Shown: positions 24,679-32,415, counted from the first letter of the stretch. The stretch is DNA of 35,180 nucleotides from an uncultured Dorea sp. (GCA_910578865.1 CAJTRM010000028.1:1-35180), one strand, 5' to 3'. A program made the numbers and translations. The notes: generated by a model from the sequence alone, not told the origin.

Positions 24679-24765
24679 CCGCCAACCATTCGCAGTAGTT
24701 GACGGCTGATATTAAATGTTAGCTTAACACTTTGAGGGGTAGCCGCTTTCTTGGTTTCCCTCTCT
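24669..24765 (-). ncRNA. Antisense RNA antitoxin of the type I system
   Basis: Predicted transcript of about 97 nt on the minus strand. It runs from about 24765, below the promoter at 24772-24800, to a terminator hairpin. The terminator stem is 24677-24686 with 24698-24707 (10 bp). In the minus-strand RNA the one imperfect position is a G-U pair and a T7 run follows (complement of A7, 24669-24675). In the plus strand the same position is a C-A mismatch with no T run. The hairpin therefore works for the antisense strand and covers the toxin's last codon. Pairing to the toxin mRNA 3' part would trigger decay or block translation. Confidence 0.72.
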
Positions 24766-24771
24766 ATCTAT

Positions 24772-24800
24772 AATATAGCATACCTGGCAGTAGGATTCAA
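24772..24800 (-). promoter_or_regulatory. Antisense RNA promoter
   Basis: On the minus strand, TTGAAT (complement of 24795-24800) and TATATT (complement of 24772-24777) have a 17-nt spacer. Its -35 is closer to consensus than that of the toxin promoter, fitting an antitoxin in excess. Confidence 0.65.
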
Positions 24801-24917
24801 GAAAAGAATCTTGTCGTTTTTGCTGAAAATGTTTGCAGGAGCGCCAGAGGAGTATTTCCTTTCGGTATCTTTTGCATATAGTATTAAGAAAGCTGAATTA
24901 TAAAGGTATGCTGAAAT

Positions 24918-25829
24918 ATGAAAGAATATGTAATTTTATCTTTAGAAACACATCTTTTTTTCGGAAGAATCATGAAAGAACATTCTTTGTTCCTGCTTGC
25001 CGGATTTCCTGTAAAGGAAAAGACATTTATACAGCGTGCGGATCAGTTTCGGGAAGAATTTGAAGATGGACTGAGAAGGACGGTAAAGCTTGCAGATGGA
25101 ATCGTAAGTGAATCCGTTTTAAATTCCGGAGAGATTGTAACGGAATTTACACAAAGAGCTGAGTGCCGGACCGAAGATCTGACGGGAATACCCATTGATG
25201 CAACTATTACGGGGGCAGAAGAACGGCTCCGCGCCGGAAAATGTGTTATGATAAACAGAGAAATGGTTTATCATGTAAAAATGCTGAACCGGCAGATGCT
25301 CAGAAGCCTGAATGGATTGATCGCATTTAAAGAAGAAGTCCTCAGGGAAATGACAAGGTGCAGGCTTTATACTACGAACTATCCTCTGTTGATCGAACAT
25401 ATTCTGCGGGAGGCAAAGATGTACCGGCAGATTTTGTCAGAGCTTGAAGGGAGAGGCAGGATATCTGTTCCTGATCTGAGAAACCAGGAGATATTCTGGA
25501 ATCAGATCATGATGGAACATGCCCAGTTCATTCGGGGGCTTCTGGATCCGACAGAGTGTGAATTGATTGAAACGGCCAATGAATTTGCCGAGGATTATTG
25601 CCGCCTTTTAGAAGAGGCAAGAGAACAGGACCGGAGGGCAATGAATGCCCTGACTGCAAGGACTTTACAGACTACAAGGCAGTATCAGCAGTTTAAGAGT
25701 GCAGGAACAGAAGGGATTACAGGCTGTGAAATCCGCTCTGTCATCCTGCCGCTTCTGGCAGACCATGTGCTCCGCGAGGCCAATCACTATCTGCGGATTC
25801 TGGAACATGCCCGGAAAGGCGGGGAATAA
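24918..25829 (+). CDS. DUF2935 family protein
   Basis: A 303-aa all-helical protein resembling DUF2935 (PF11155). It has two similar halves. The first half has the start ILSLETHLFFGRIMKEHSLF and LIEHILREAKMYRQIL; the second has IFWNQIMMEHAQFIRGLLDP and LADHVLREANHYLRILEH. The repeated E/H spacing in each half suggests a four-helix bundle that binds metal, as known structures of the family show. No signal peptide is seen. The ribosome site for ATG 24918 is modest (AAAGG at 24902-24906). It lies between the toxin locus and the converging sugar operon; cellular role unknown. Confidence 0.82.
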   Translation: MKEYVILSLETHLFFGRIMKEHSLFLLAGFPVKEKTFIQRADQFREEFEDGLRRTVKLADGIVSESVLNSGEIVTEFTQRAECRTEDLTGIPIDATITGAEERLRAGKCVMINREMVYHVKMLNRQMLRSLNGLIAFKEEVLREMTRCRLYTTNYPLLIEHILREAKMYRQILSELEGRGRISVPDLRNQEIFWNQIMMEHAQFIRGLLDPTECELIETANEFAEDYCRLLEEAREQDRRAMNALTARTLQTTRQYQQFKSAGTEGITGCEIRSVILPLLADHVLREANHYLRILEHARKGGE

Positions 25830-25842
25830 TTATGAAATTGTT

Positions 25843-25900
25843 GAGGCTTTATGAGCGGTATTTATGAAACCGAACCTGCCGTTTTATTCTATAAAGCCTC
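25843..25900. terminator. Possible convergent terminator between the DUF2935 gene and the cyclase gene
   Basis: Inverted repeat GAGGCTTTAT (25843-25852) and ATAAAGCCTC (25891-25900) with a 38-nt loop. The second arm is the cyclase coding end. The loop is long and T runs are poor, so the function is uncertain. Confidence 0.35.
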
Positions 25901-26573
25901 CGTCATTGATGGCAATAATTCTTACCGGGCAGGCTTCGATTCCGATGATTTTTAAAGGCAGGATAAATACAAGAGCACGCCCGTTTTCGATCTTGTCTAA
26001 ATTTGTTAATGATTCTACCATGGCAAGGTTGTTTTTGAACGCGAGATTGTGGTTTGGCTGGTCTGGAATATTGAAGTTTTCCAGGGAAGTAGCATCTGTT
26101 CCTATGGCTTTGATCTTCTTTTCCCTGATCAGCCATTCCATAGCGTCGCATGCTACAAATGGATAGGGTTCCCACTCTTCTGTGCGCCATTTTTTGTCAA
26201 GCCCGGTGTGCAAAAATACGATATCTCCTTCTTTGATTTTGTCATCATAAGCCTTGAATTCTTCAAGAGACATGCAGTCCCCTGCATTTTTATTTGTGAA
26301 ATCAAGTACAACGGCCTCGCCGATCAGACTTGTAAGAGGGAAGTCGGCGGCATGAAGACCGCCTTCTACATGGTGAAGAGGGAATTCTACGTGGGTGCCG
26401 CAGTGCGTGGAAAATGACACATCTCCGGAGACATACCATGTTCCCGGGCTGTGTGGTTCCCCGCGTTCACCTAAGAAATCCACATCATAGACCCATGTCT
26501 GCAGATTAAAAGGTTCCTCTCTTGGTATCATGCGGTGGCTTAATTCTACGACTTTGTTAAAATCAATTTTCAT
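25884..26573 (-). CDS. Cyclase-family metal-dependent hydrolase (kynurenine formamidase-like fold)
   Basis: A 229-aa protein. ATG 26573 has AAGGAG 7 nt upstream and beats the ATG two codons earlier. It matches the cyclase family (PF04199): VELSHRMIPREEPF, the metal motif HCGTHVEFPLHH, then DIVFLHTGLDKKW and KAIGTDATSLEN. The usual motif is HxGTHxD; here the last acid is Glu, a conservative change. The family includes formamidases, isatin hydrolase and other enzymes opening amides or lactones. Being last in an operon with a sugar kinase and transketolase, it may open a lactone or similar sugar derivative; this is inference. Confidence 0.85.
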   Translation of the reverse strand: MKIDFNKVVELSHRMIPREEPFNLQTWVYDVDFLGERGEPHSPGTWYVSGDVSFSTHCGTHVEFPLHHVEGGLHAADFPLTSLIGEAVVLDFTNKNAGDCMSLEEFKAYDDKIKEGDIVFLHTGLDKKWRTEEWEPYPFVACDAMEWLIREKKIKAIGTDATSLENFNIPDQPNHNLAFKNNLAMVESLTNLDKIENGRALVFILPLKIIGIEACPVRIIAINDGGFIE

Positions 26574-26587
26574 AATCATTCTCCTTT

Positions 26588-28120
26588 TTATTGGTTTTCT
26601 TGAAGCAGATCCATGCGTTTCGACATGCTCTGTTTTAAATTCAGGTAGAGTTCCTTGTACAGTGAAAAATATTCTTTGTATCGTTTGTGGTTTTTGTAGT
26701 CTGGCAATGTGGGAGGATTCATCTGGATCCAGGATTTTATTGTGTCATAATCCCGGATCCGGCCGGAGCCGATGGCGGCCAGAAAAGCGTCTCCAAGAGG
26801 GGCTTCTGCTTCCTGCACCGGCGTGACGATGGGAAGTCCGGTGACATCAGCAAAAATCTGTTTCCAGATTGCAGATTTTGCACCGCCGCCTACAAGTACG
26901 ATTTTTTCGAGCTTCGTATCGGTATCTGACATTGCCTCCATAACGTGACAGAGAGAATAAGCAACAGATTCTAAAATGGCACGGTAAATATGTGCCTTTG
27001 TGTGAGTAAGCGTTAAGCCGAAGAGAACTCCGGCTGCTTTTTCATCCCAGATGGGCGTCCGTTCTCCCATGAAGTAAGGAAGGGCGATCAATCCGCCGGC
27101 GCCGGGACCGATTTTCTTGTCAAGAATCATTTGTTCCAATGCATCATAGGAAGCTGCGCTGTCATTTTCCATAAAATTTTGTGCAAACCATCTTGGAAGT
27201 GCACCTGCAGTAGAGGTGCCGCCGTATGTGTAGCTGCAGTCGTGGGGATGTATGCAATACGGCATAGAGATCAGGTTTGGGTTATCCGGTTTCTTTTTGT
27301 GGATATATCCCCAGTTCAGCGATGTGCCAAGAACTGCTGCATTGTCTCCGGTGTGTACGATCCCGGCGCTCAGCATAGAAGCAATACAGTCAACAGTACC
27401 GGCGCAGATGGACACGTTGTTGTTTAAGTTCAGCTTTCTCTGATATTCAGGGGTTAAAGTACCGATCAGATCACTTGGCTGATGAAAATTTGGGGGCAGG
27501 GAATCGAACGGAATTCCCAGTTTCCGGCACATTTCGCCGGACCAGCAGTGACGGCTGTAATCGTAGATTCCGCCAACATTTCCGGCGCTGCAATAATCTA
27601 CTGTTATTTGTCCGGTCATCCGGAAGATGATATAGCTGTGGATGGGAAGAATGTGCCTGATTTTTGCCCAGTTGCCGGGTTCATGTTCTTTCACCCACAA
27701 TAATTTTGTGTAGCCGAAGTATGAATCGATTCCGTTGCCGGATATTTGAAAGATTGAATCTTCTCCAATTGTTTCAGCGATTGTGCGCCGTTCTTTTTCT
27801 GCGCGCCGATCCATCCAGATGATAGCAGGACGGACCGGGTTCATATTTTCATCACACATTGCGCCGGTTCCGCCATAAAGTGCACTGATACAGATGGATT
27901 TTACAGCATGCTTATCCGGGAGTTGTTCAACGACTGTACGGATCGCTGCTGCAGCGGCGTTCAGCCATACGTCCGGATCCTGTTCGGCCCAGTTTGTGTG
28001 AAGCTGTATGATGCCGTAGGGGACATGGGACTGTGCGAGGACGGTGCCGTGTATATCTGCGGCAACAGCTTTTGTACCTGATGTGCCGATATCACACCCG
28101 ATAAAAATACTTGTGTTCAT
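26588..28120 (-). CDS. FGGY-family carbohydrate kinase (xylulokinase-like)
   Basis: A 510-aa kinase with AGGAGGAG before its ATG. The N-terminal ATPase domain starts IFIGCDIGTSGTKAVAADIH, followed by TNWAEQDPDVW and PAIIWMDRRAEKE. The second domain has CAGTVDCIASMLSAG, GERTPIWDEKAAGVLFGL, ILESVAYSLCHVMEAM and IVLVGGGAKSAIWKQIFADV. The closest common relatives are xylulokinases, but FGGY kinases act on many ketoses and polyols, so the substrate is left open. It lies between tktN (10 nt) and the cyclase gene (14 nt). A kinase beside a transketolase suggests that it makes the transketolase donor or its precursor. Confidence 0.9.
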   Translation of the reverse strand: MNTSIFIGCDIGTSGTKAVAADIHGTVLAQSHVPYGIIQLHTNWAEQDPDVWLNAAAAAIRTVVEQLPDKHAVKSICISALYGGTGAMCDENMNPVRPAIIWMDRRAEKERRTIAETIGEDSIFQISGNGIDSYFGYTKLLWVKEHEPGNWAKIRHILPIHSYIIFRMTGQITVDYCSAGNVGGIYDYSRHCWSGEMCRKLGIPFDSLPPNFHQPSDLIGTLTPEYQRKLNLNNNVSICAGTVDCIASMLSAGIVHTGDNAAVLGTSLNWGYIHKKKPDNPNLISMPYCIHPHDCSYTYGGTSTAGALPRWFAQNFMENDSAASYDALEQMILDKKIGPGAGGLIALPYFMGERTPIWDEKAAGVLFGLTLTHTKAHIYRAILESVAYSLCHVMEAMSDTDTKLEKIVLVGGGAKSAIWKQIFADVTGLPIVTPVQEAEAPLGDAFLAAIGSGRIRDYDTIKSWIQMNPPTLPDYKNHKRYKEYFSLYKELYLNLKQSMSKRMDLLQENQ

Positions 28121-28130
28121 GTTGCTCCTC

Positions 28131-28958
28131 CTAGATTACTTCGGACAATTCTTTCATGCCCTTTTCATATTCTTCTTTGGAAGGTGTTTTCCCGTGGAAT
28201 TCTACCACATTTTCCATGAAGGATATCCCTTTTCCTTTGATCGTATGACAAATAATTGCTGTCGGAATTCCCTTGTGTGACCGGGCATCGTCTAAGGCTG
28301 TGAATATTTCATTAAAATCATGGCCGTCAATTTCCAGAGTATGGAAGCCAAAGGCTTTCCATTTATCTGCAATATTTTGCATATCTTTTACCTTTTTGGT
28401 TTCGGCATCGTTTTGGAGACCATTTACGTCAATAAATACTGCTAAATTGTCCAAATGATAATGTGAAGCGGTAGCCGCTGCTTCCCAGATCTGCCCTTCG
28501 TTGATCTCGCCGTCGCCGATCATGCAGTATACGCGTGCATCTATGTGTTTGTGCTTTAACCCGAGCGCCATTCCGTTTGCTGCGGACAGGCCGATGCCTA
28601 AAGAACCGCTGGTCATCTCAACACCCGGGGTTTTATTCATGTCGGGATGTCCCTGCAGCATGGAATCAATCCTTCGGAAGGAAGATAAGAGTTTTTCTTT
28701 TGGGAAATATCCTGCATTTGCAAGTGCGGCATAAAGCGCGGGGGCAGTGTGTCCCTTTGAGAGGACAAAACGGTCCCGTTCTGCAGATGCCGGATTTTTT
28801 GGGTTATAATTCATTTCATCAAAATATAATGCGGTGAGTATTTCTACCATGGAAAAGGAGCCTCCAAGGTGTCCGGATTTGATGTTATAGATCATTTCTA
28901 AGATATCTTTGCGGATTATATTTGCCTGCATTTTTAACTCGTTTATATTTCTGGACAA
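28131..28958 (-). CDS. Transketolase, N-terminal (TPP-binding) subunit
   Basis: A 275-aa half-transketolase holding the thiamine-pyrophosphate domain. Motifs: IYNIKSGHLGGSFSMVEIL, RFVLSKGHTAPALYAAL, MTSGSLGIGLSAANGMALG and the TPP-Mg motif GDGEINEGQIWEAA with VNGLQND. The start is probably TTG 28958, 10 nt after the upstream subunit, with AGGTG before it; ATG 28931 is an alternative. It pairs with the next subunit to transfer two-carbon ketol units between sugar phosphates. Split transketolases are common in anaerobic Firmicutes catabolic operons. Confidence 0.93.
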   Translation of the reverse strand: MSRNINELKMQANIIRKDILEMIYNIKSGHLGGSFSMVEILTALYFDEMNYNPKNPASAERDRFVLSKGHTAPALYAALANAGYFPKEKLLSSFRRIDSMLQGHPDMNKTPGVEMTSGSLGIGLSAANGMALGLKHKHIDARVYCMIGDGEINEGQIWEAAATASHYHLDNLAVFIDVNGLQNDAETKKVKDMQNIADKWKAFGFHTLEIDGHDFNEIFTALDDARSHKGIPTAIICHTIKGKGISFMENVVEFHGKTPSKEEYEKGMKELSEVI

Positions 28959-28968
28959 CTTTTTGCAC

Positions 28969-29904
28969 CTACCCTTTCATATGGATTGCCTGTTTTGCGG
29001 CTGTAATAATATGGTCGGCGGTCAGGCCATATTTTTTGTACAATTCGTCCTGTGTTCCGGACTCTCCGAAATGATCTCCTACGCCGATGCGGATCACAGG
29101 AACCGGATAATGTTCGGATAAATATTCGCTGATCGCGCTTCCAAGGCCGCCGATTACGGAGTGATCTTCAGCGGTGACAAATGCCTTTGTTTTCTTCGCC
29201 TTTTCCAGCAGTAGATTTTGGGGCAGAGGTTTTATGGAGTAGGTATTCAGCACGGTGGCTTCAATCCCCTCGGCTTTAAGAGCAGAAGCGGCCAAAAGAG
29301 CCTGCTCGACCATGAGGCCGCAGGCTGCGATCGTTACGTCTGCACCGTCTCTTAAAACATCTGCGCCTCCGGGGACGAAAGTTTTGGTCTCGCTGAAAAT
29401 GTCCTCGGCAAGATCCCGTCCCAAACGGAGATAGGCAGGGCCATTGTGCTTTAACATGGCGGCAATAGCAGCTTTCGTCTCAGTGACGTCGGCGGCGGCA
29501 AAGACCTGGAAATTCGGAAGAGTCCTCATGATGGCTATATCTTCCAGTGCCTGATGGGTCGCACCGTCCTGCCCGACACAGAGACCGCTGTGGGTGGCAA
29601 TGATTTTTACATTCAGGTTTGGGTAGGCAATTGCCTGTCGGATCTGTTCAAATGGTTTCTCTGACACGAACATAGAAAAACCGACAACAACCGGCAGCAG
29701 CCCTGTGGCAGCCATTCCGGCGGCCGTGCCGATCAGGTCGGCTTCGCTGATGCCTACTCCGAACATGCGGTCCGGATACCTGGCGGAAAAATCTGTCAGC
29801 TTCAGAGCTCTTGCTGAATCCGCATTCAGGACTAACATATCGGGGTATTCCCCGGCATTATGTAAAATTGCGTCGATCAGTGTAGAGCGGAAAGATTTTT
29901 TCAT
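28969..29904 (-). CDS. Transketolase, C-terminal subunit
   Basis: A 311-aa partner subunit with the pyrimidine-binding and C-terminal domains. ATG 29904 (MKKSFRSTL) has AAAGGA 9 nt upstream; the ORF opens further up without a site. Motifs: MFGVGISEADLIGTAAGMA, with the Glu expected to activate TPP, then IATHSGLCVGQDGATHQALE, and FVTAEDHSVIGGLGSAISEY in the last domain. It is the first gene of the four-gene operon, driven from 29957-29985 and divergent from rpiR. Confidence 0.93.
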   Translation of the reverse strand: MKKSFRSTLIDAILHNAGEYPDMLVLNADSARALKLTDFSARYPDRMFGVGISEADLIGTAAGMAATGLLPVVVGFSMFVSEKPFEQIRQAIAYPNLNVKIIATHSGLCVGQDGATHQALEDIAIMRTLPNFQVFAAADVTETKAAIAAMLKHNGPAYLRLGRDLAEDIFSETKTFVPGGADVLRDGADVTIAACGLMVEQALLAASALKAEGIEATVLNTYSIKPLPQNLLLEKAKKTKAFVTAEDHSVIGGLGSAISEYLSEHYPVPVIRIGVGDHFGESGTQDELYKKYGLTADHIITAAKQAIHMKG

Positions 29905-29950
29905 AATTTTTGATCCTTTCATAAATTTTGTTTGGTAAAATTTAGTGTAT

Positions 29951-29970
29951 ACTCCGAGTATATTATGGAG
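29951..29970 (-). promoter_or_regulatory. Operator candidate over the transketolase-operon -10 box
   Basis: ACTCC (29951-29955) and GGAG (29967-29970) form an inverted repeat around the -10 of the operon. The same half-site recurs at 30049, 30071 and 30095, so one regulator, probably the adjacent RpiR protein, could bind all of them. Confidence 0.5.
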
Positions 29971-29985
29971 AAAATGGATTATCAA
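29957..29985 (-). promoter_or_regulatory. Promoter of the transketolase/kinase operon
   Basis: On the minus strand, TTGATA (complement of 29980-29985) and TATACT (complement of 29957-29962) have a 17-nt spacer. The leader is about 45 nt. Confidence 0.7.
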
Positions 29986-30048
29986 TATTGAAAATCATAC
30001 AAAGAACAGAAGGAAAGACAGATTAAAAATTGTATATTTGGTATAAAA

Positions 30049-30100
30049 ACTCCAAAAATGTGAAAAATTTACTCCAAAAATGACAACTTGAAGATGGAGT
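30049..30100 (+). promoter_or_regulatory. Operator candidates upstream of rpiR
   Basis: ACTCCAAAAATG occurs exactly twice (30049-30060 and 30071-30082), 22 bp apart or about two helical turns. The inverted half-site TGGAGT (30095-30100) lies in the spacer of the rpiR promoter. Together with 29951-29970 this forms an array across the divergent region. Confidence 0.6.
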
Positions 30101-30116
30101 GAAAATATGAGATACT
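30088..30116 (+). promoter_or_regulatory. Promoter of rpiR-lacI
   Basis: TTGAAG (30088-30093) and GATACT (30111-30116) have a 17-nt spacer. A TGGAGT half-site lies between them, allowing autoregulation. Confidence 0.5.
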
Positions 30117-30151
30117 ATTAGTATAAAACGGTAGAACAGGAGCAAGGATGC

Positions 30152-31030
30152 ATGTACAAAAAAGAGAGTGTGAGAAATATTCTGGCTACGATCAGGTTCC
30201 TTCTGCCAAGTCTTACACCGGCGGAAAAGAGAGTGGCAGAGTTTGTTTTGGCTTCTCCGAAAGATGCGGCGTGCATGCCTCTCCAGAAAATGGCAAAATG
30301 TTGTGAATGCGGAGAGGCAACGGTGGTGCGTTTGTGCCGAACAGTCGGAGTGTCCGGCTATGCAGAATTAAAAAGGATTTTGCGAAGGCAGCTTCAAAAA
30401 CCGCCGGAAAAAGAAGAGGCGGACATCCTGGGCGTGGGCCATGATATGAATCAGATTGTGGAGAGTGTATTTAAACTTAATATATTAAACTTAAGAAAAA
30501 CGCTGGAAGTTTCGGATATTGAAGAATATGAAAGCGCCTGCAGGGTGATTGCGGCGGCAAAAAAAATCTGTTTTTTTGCAATTGGGGATGCAATGTTCCC
30601 GTGTAATTATGCGAGCCTGAGATTCCGCAGGATTGGGGTTGACTGTTACGCGGACAGTGATGCGGACGTGCAGATTGTGAATGCCGGAAATATGAAAGAA
30701 GGAGATGCAGCTATCGCGATCTCTCATAGCGGAAGGACAAAGCAGGTGGTCGAAGCTATGCGGATCGCCAAAGAAAGAGGTGCGGCAACGATCTGCATTA
30801 CAAAAGCGGGAAAGTCAGAATTGACAAAGTATTCGGACATTGTGTTATATAATGTTACGACGGACAGCAGTGTGGATAAGGAAGTGATTGCCAGAAGAGT
30901 TGCGGAGCAGGCCATGCTGGACGCGATCTATATGGGAGTGCTACAAAAGATGGAGACGAATTCATTTGAGAGGCTCCAAGAGGTTGCACAGAATTTGAAG
31001 GTGAACAAATTGCCGGATAAGAATGTATAA
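30152..31030 (+). CDS. RpiR/MurR-family transcriptional regulator
   Basis: A 292-aa regulator from ATG 30152 with AGGAG at 30138-30142. The N-terminal helix-turn-helix domain covers about residues 10-85: LPSLTPAEKRVAEFVLASP, then CGEATVVRLCRTVGVSGYAE, the recognition region. The C-terminal SIS domain (about 120-260) has ICFFAIGDAMFPCNYASLRF and DAAIAISHSGRTKQVVEAMR; SIS domains in this family bind sugar phosphates. It is divergent from the transketolase/kinase operon, whose sugar-phosphate intermediate is the likely ligand. lacI follows 27 nt later and is probably co-transcribed. Confidence 0.92.
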   Translation: MYKKESVRNILATIRFLLPSLTPAEKRVAEFVLASPKDAACMPLQKMAKCCECGEATVVRLCRTVGVSGYAELKRILRRQLQKPPEKEEADILGVGHDMNQIVESVFKLNILNLRKTLEVSDIEEYESACRVIAAAKKICFFAIGDAMFPCNYASLRFRRIGVDCYADSDADVQIVNAGNMKEGDAAIAISHSGRTKQVVEAMRIAKERGAATICITKAGKSELTKYSDIVLYNVTTDSSVDKEVIARRVAEQAMLDAIYMGVLQKMETNSFERLQEVAQNLKVNKLPDKNV

Positions 31031-31057
31031 GATTGAAGGGAAGAGGAAGGGCGACTG

Positions 31058-32071
31058 ATGAAGTATAAAGCGAAGGACATTGCCCGTGAACTGGGTGTAT
31101 CACCGGCGACGGTCTCATTGGTTTTAAATAATAAACCGGGTGTGGGGAATGAAAAAAGAAAAGAAATCATGCAGAAGATTGTTGAATTGGATTGTGAATA
31201 CCTTCTTAGGGACGGGGGCATGAAGAAAGGAGATATTGGTTTTGTCATCTATAAATGCGGGGGAGAAATTGTAGATGAATATCCGTTCTTCAATTATCTG
31301 AATGAAAGTGTCACAAGAACGATTGAAAAATATAACTATACGATGACGATGATGTATCTGGATAAAAATATGCCGTTGAACGAGCGATACCTGGCTCTTG
31401 AGAATTATCGGTATGCAGGATATATTGTGTATGCCGTTGAGATGTATCCGGAAGATGCGGAAATATTTTCGAGGATCAATGTCCCGTGTGTATTTATTGA
31501 CAATCCGTTTCCGGGCCTGGCGGTGGATACGGTTGTGGTAGACAATGATCTTGGCATTTATCAGGGCTTTGAATATTTATATGAGATGGGGCACCGTGAG
31601 ATCGGTTATATTAAAAGCCGCTTTCCAATTCCGTGCTTTGACGAAAGACAATATGCGTTTCGGCAGTGCCTGGCGCGGAGAGGGTTGTCATACAGAGAAG
31701 AGCATGTAATGGAAGTGGGTTATCTGGAATCGGAAACAGAAAAAGATGTGGAACATTATCTGGAAGGATGCGAAACATTACCGACTGCTTTTATGGCAGA
31801 TAATGACCTTCTGGCTTGCCGTGCCGTGCAGGTTTTTAAGAGAAGGGGGATCCGGGTTCCGGAGGAGGTGTCAGTCGTGGGCTTTGACAACCGCCCGATC
31901 TGTTCCTTTACAGAGCCTAAGGTTACGACGGTACAATTATCCGGAGATGAAATGGGAGAATTGGGCGTAGAGCTGTTGATGAAGAAGCTGAACGGAAATG
32001 AAGATCATACTGTGAAATATAAGCTTGGAACTAAATTAATTATTAACGAAAGTGTAAATAAAATCGTGTAA
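31058..32071 (+). CDS. LacI-family transcriptional regulator with atypical hinge
   Basis: A 337-aa regulator with GAGGAAGGG before its ATG. The N-terminal helix-turn-helix is canonical (KDIARELGVSPATVSLVLNN). The following hinge lacks the usual YxPNxxAR pattern: it reads VELDCEYLLRDGGMKKGDIG. In family members the hinge helix inserts at a central CpG of the operator. The C-terminal periplasmic-binding-like domain senses a sugar (AFMADNDLLACRAVQVFKRR, PEEVSVVGFDNRPICSFTEP). It lies between rpiR and the ABC importer genes and probably controls the latter through the repeated ACTAAATT/AATTTAGT sites. Confidence 0.92.
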   Translation: MKYKAKDIARELGVSPATVSLVLNNKPGVGNEKRKEIMQKIVELDCEYLLRDGGMKKGDIGFVIYKCGGEIVDEYPFFNYLNESVTRTIEKYNYTMTMMYLDKNMPLNERYLALENYRYAGYIVYAVEMYPEDAEIFSRINVPCVFIDNPFPGLAVDTVVVDNDLGIYQGFEYLYEMGHREIGYIKSRFPIPCFDERQYAFRQCLARRGLSYREEHVMEVGYLESETEKDVEHYLEGCETLPTAFMADNDLLACRAVQVFKRRGIRVPEEVSVVGFDNRPICSFTEPKVTTVQLSGDEMGELGVELLMKKLNGNEDHTVKYKLGTKLIINESVNKIV

Positions 32072-32086
32072 ATATGTGAAAAATAT

Positions 32087-32137
32087 AAAAAACCATTATT
32101 ATTACTAAATTTAATTTAGTAATAATAATGGTTTTTT
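32087..32137 (+). terminator. Long perfect hairpin terminator after lacI
   Basis: A perfect 24-bp stem pairs 32087-32110 with 32114-32137 across a TTA loop. It starts with A6 and ends with T6, so it also works in reverse. Its centre, ACTAAATTTAATTTAGT, matches the operator-like half-sites downstream, so it may be both terminator and binding site. Confidence 0.88.
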
Positions 32138-32143
32138 ATTTAC

Positions 32144-32179
32144 AATTTAGTTGACATAAGTGTAGAAAGGTGCTATAAA
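32144..32179 (+). promoter_or_regulatory. Promoter of the ABC importer operon
   Basis: Consensus TTGACA (32151-32156) and TATAAA (32174-32179) have a 17-nt spacer. AATTTAGT (32144-32151) overlaps the -35. The start site is about 32186, leaving a leader of about 230 nt. Confidence 0.8.
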
Positions 32180-32254
32180 TTGGTTATAAGGTCGGAAAAC
32201 ACAATAGAATCTGTCAAATTTTAGTCAAAGTGCAACAATGAATAGATGAATAAA

Positions 32255-32291
32255 ACTAAATTATTCAAAAAATATAAGAAAATAATTTAGT
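32255..32291 (+). promoter_or_regulatory. Operator-like inverted repeat in the ABC leader
   Basis: ACTAAATTA (32255-32263) and TAATTTAGT (32283-32291) are exact complements 19 nt apart, and they share the half-site of 32104-32120 and 32144-32151. The rest of the AT-rich leader (to 32415) holds no gene. AGGAGG at 32351-32356 has no ATG, GTG or TTG at a useful distance. Confidence 0.5.
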
Positions 32292-32415
32292 AAAAATTTA
32301 TGGACTGTAATTTGAGAGATTTTGAAAGCGACTGGAAAATATAAAAAGAAAGGAGGAAATATTCACGAAGGCTTCACAGTTTAAAGGCAGAGGTTGAGTT
32401 GAAAGGAGAAAAAAT

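Larger units (their letters stand above)
24514..24746. repeat. Inverted repeat flanking the toxin gene
   Basis: GCGGCTACCCCTC (24514-24526) recurs as its exact complement GAGGGGTAGCCGC (24734-24746). Outside the arms, GGGAAA (24494-24499) is mirrored by TTTCCC (24755-24760), and both -10 boxes are TATATT at similar distances. The toxin mRNA and the antisense RNA therefore begin with nearly the same sequence. A long toxin mRNA could fold its 5' and 3' ends together. Confidence 0.85.

Noticed and set aside
26588..28120. Naming the kinase xylB
   Set aside because: FGGY kinases cannot be assigned by eye, and the xylose isomerase expected beside xylB is missing.
32322..32335. Catabolite-repression (cre) site TGAAAGCGACTGGA in the importer leader
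   Set aside because: The left half fits but the right half has about three mismatches to consensus.
32351..32380. Small upstream ORF after the orphan AGGAGG
   Set aside because: No ATG, GTG or TTG within a useful distance; only an ATT codon giving a seven-residue peptide.
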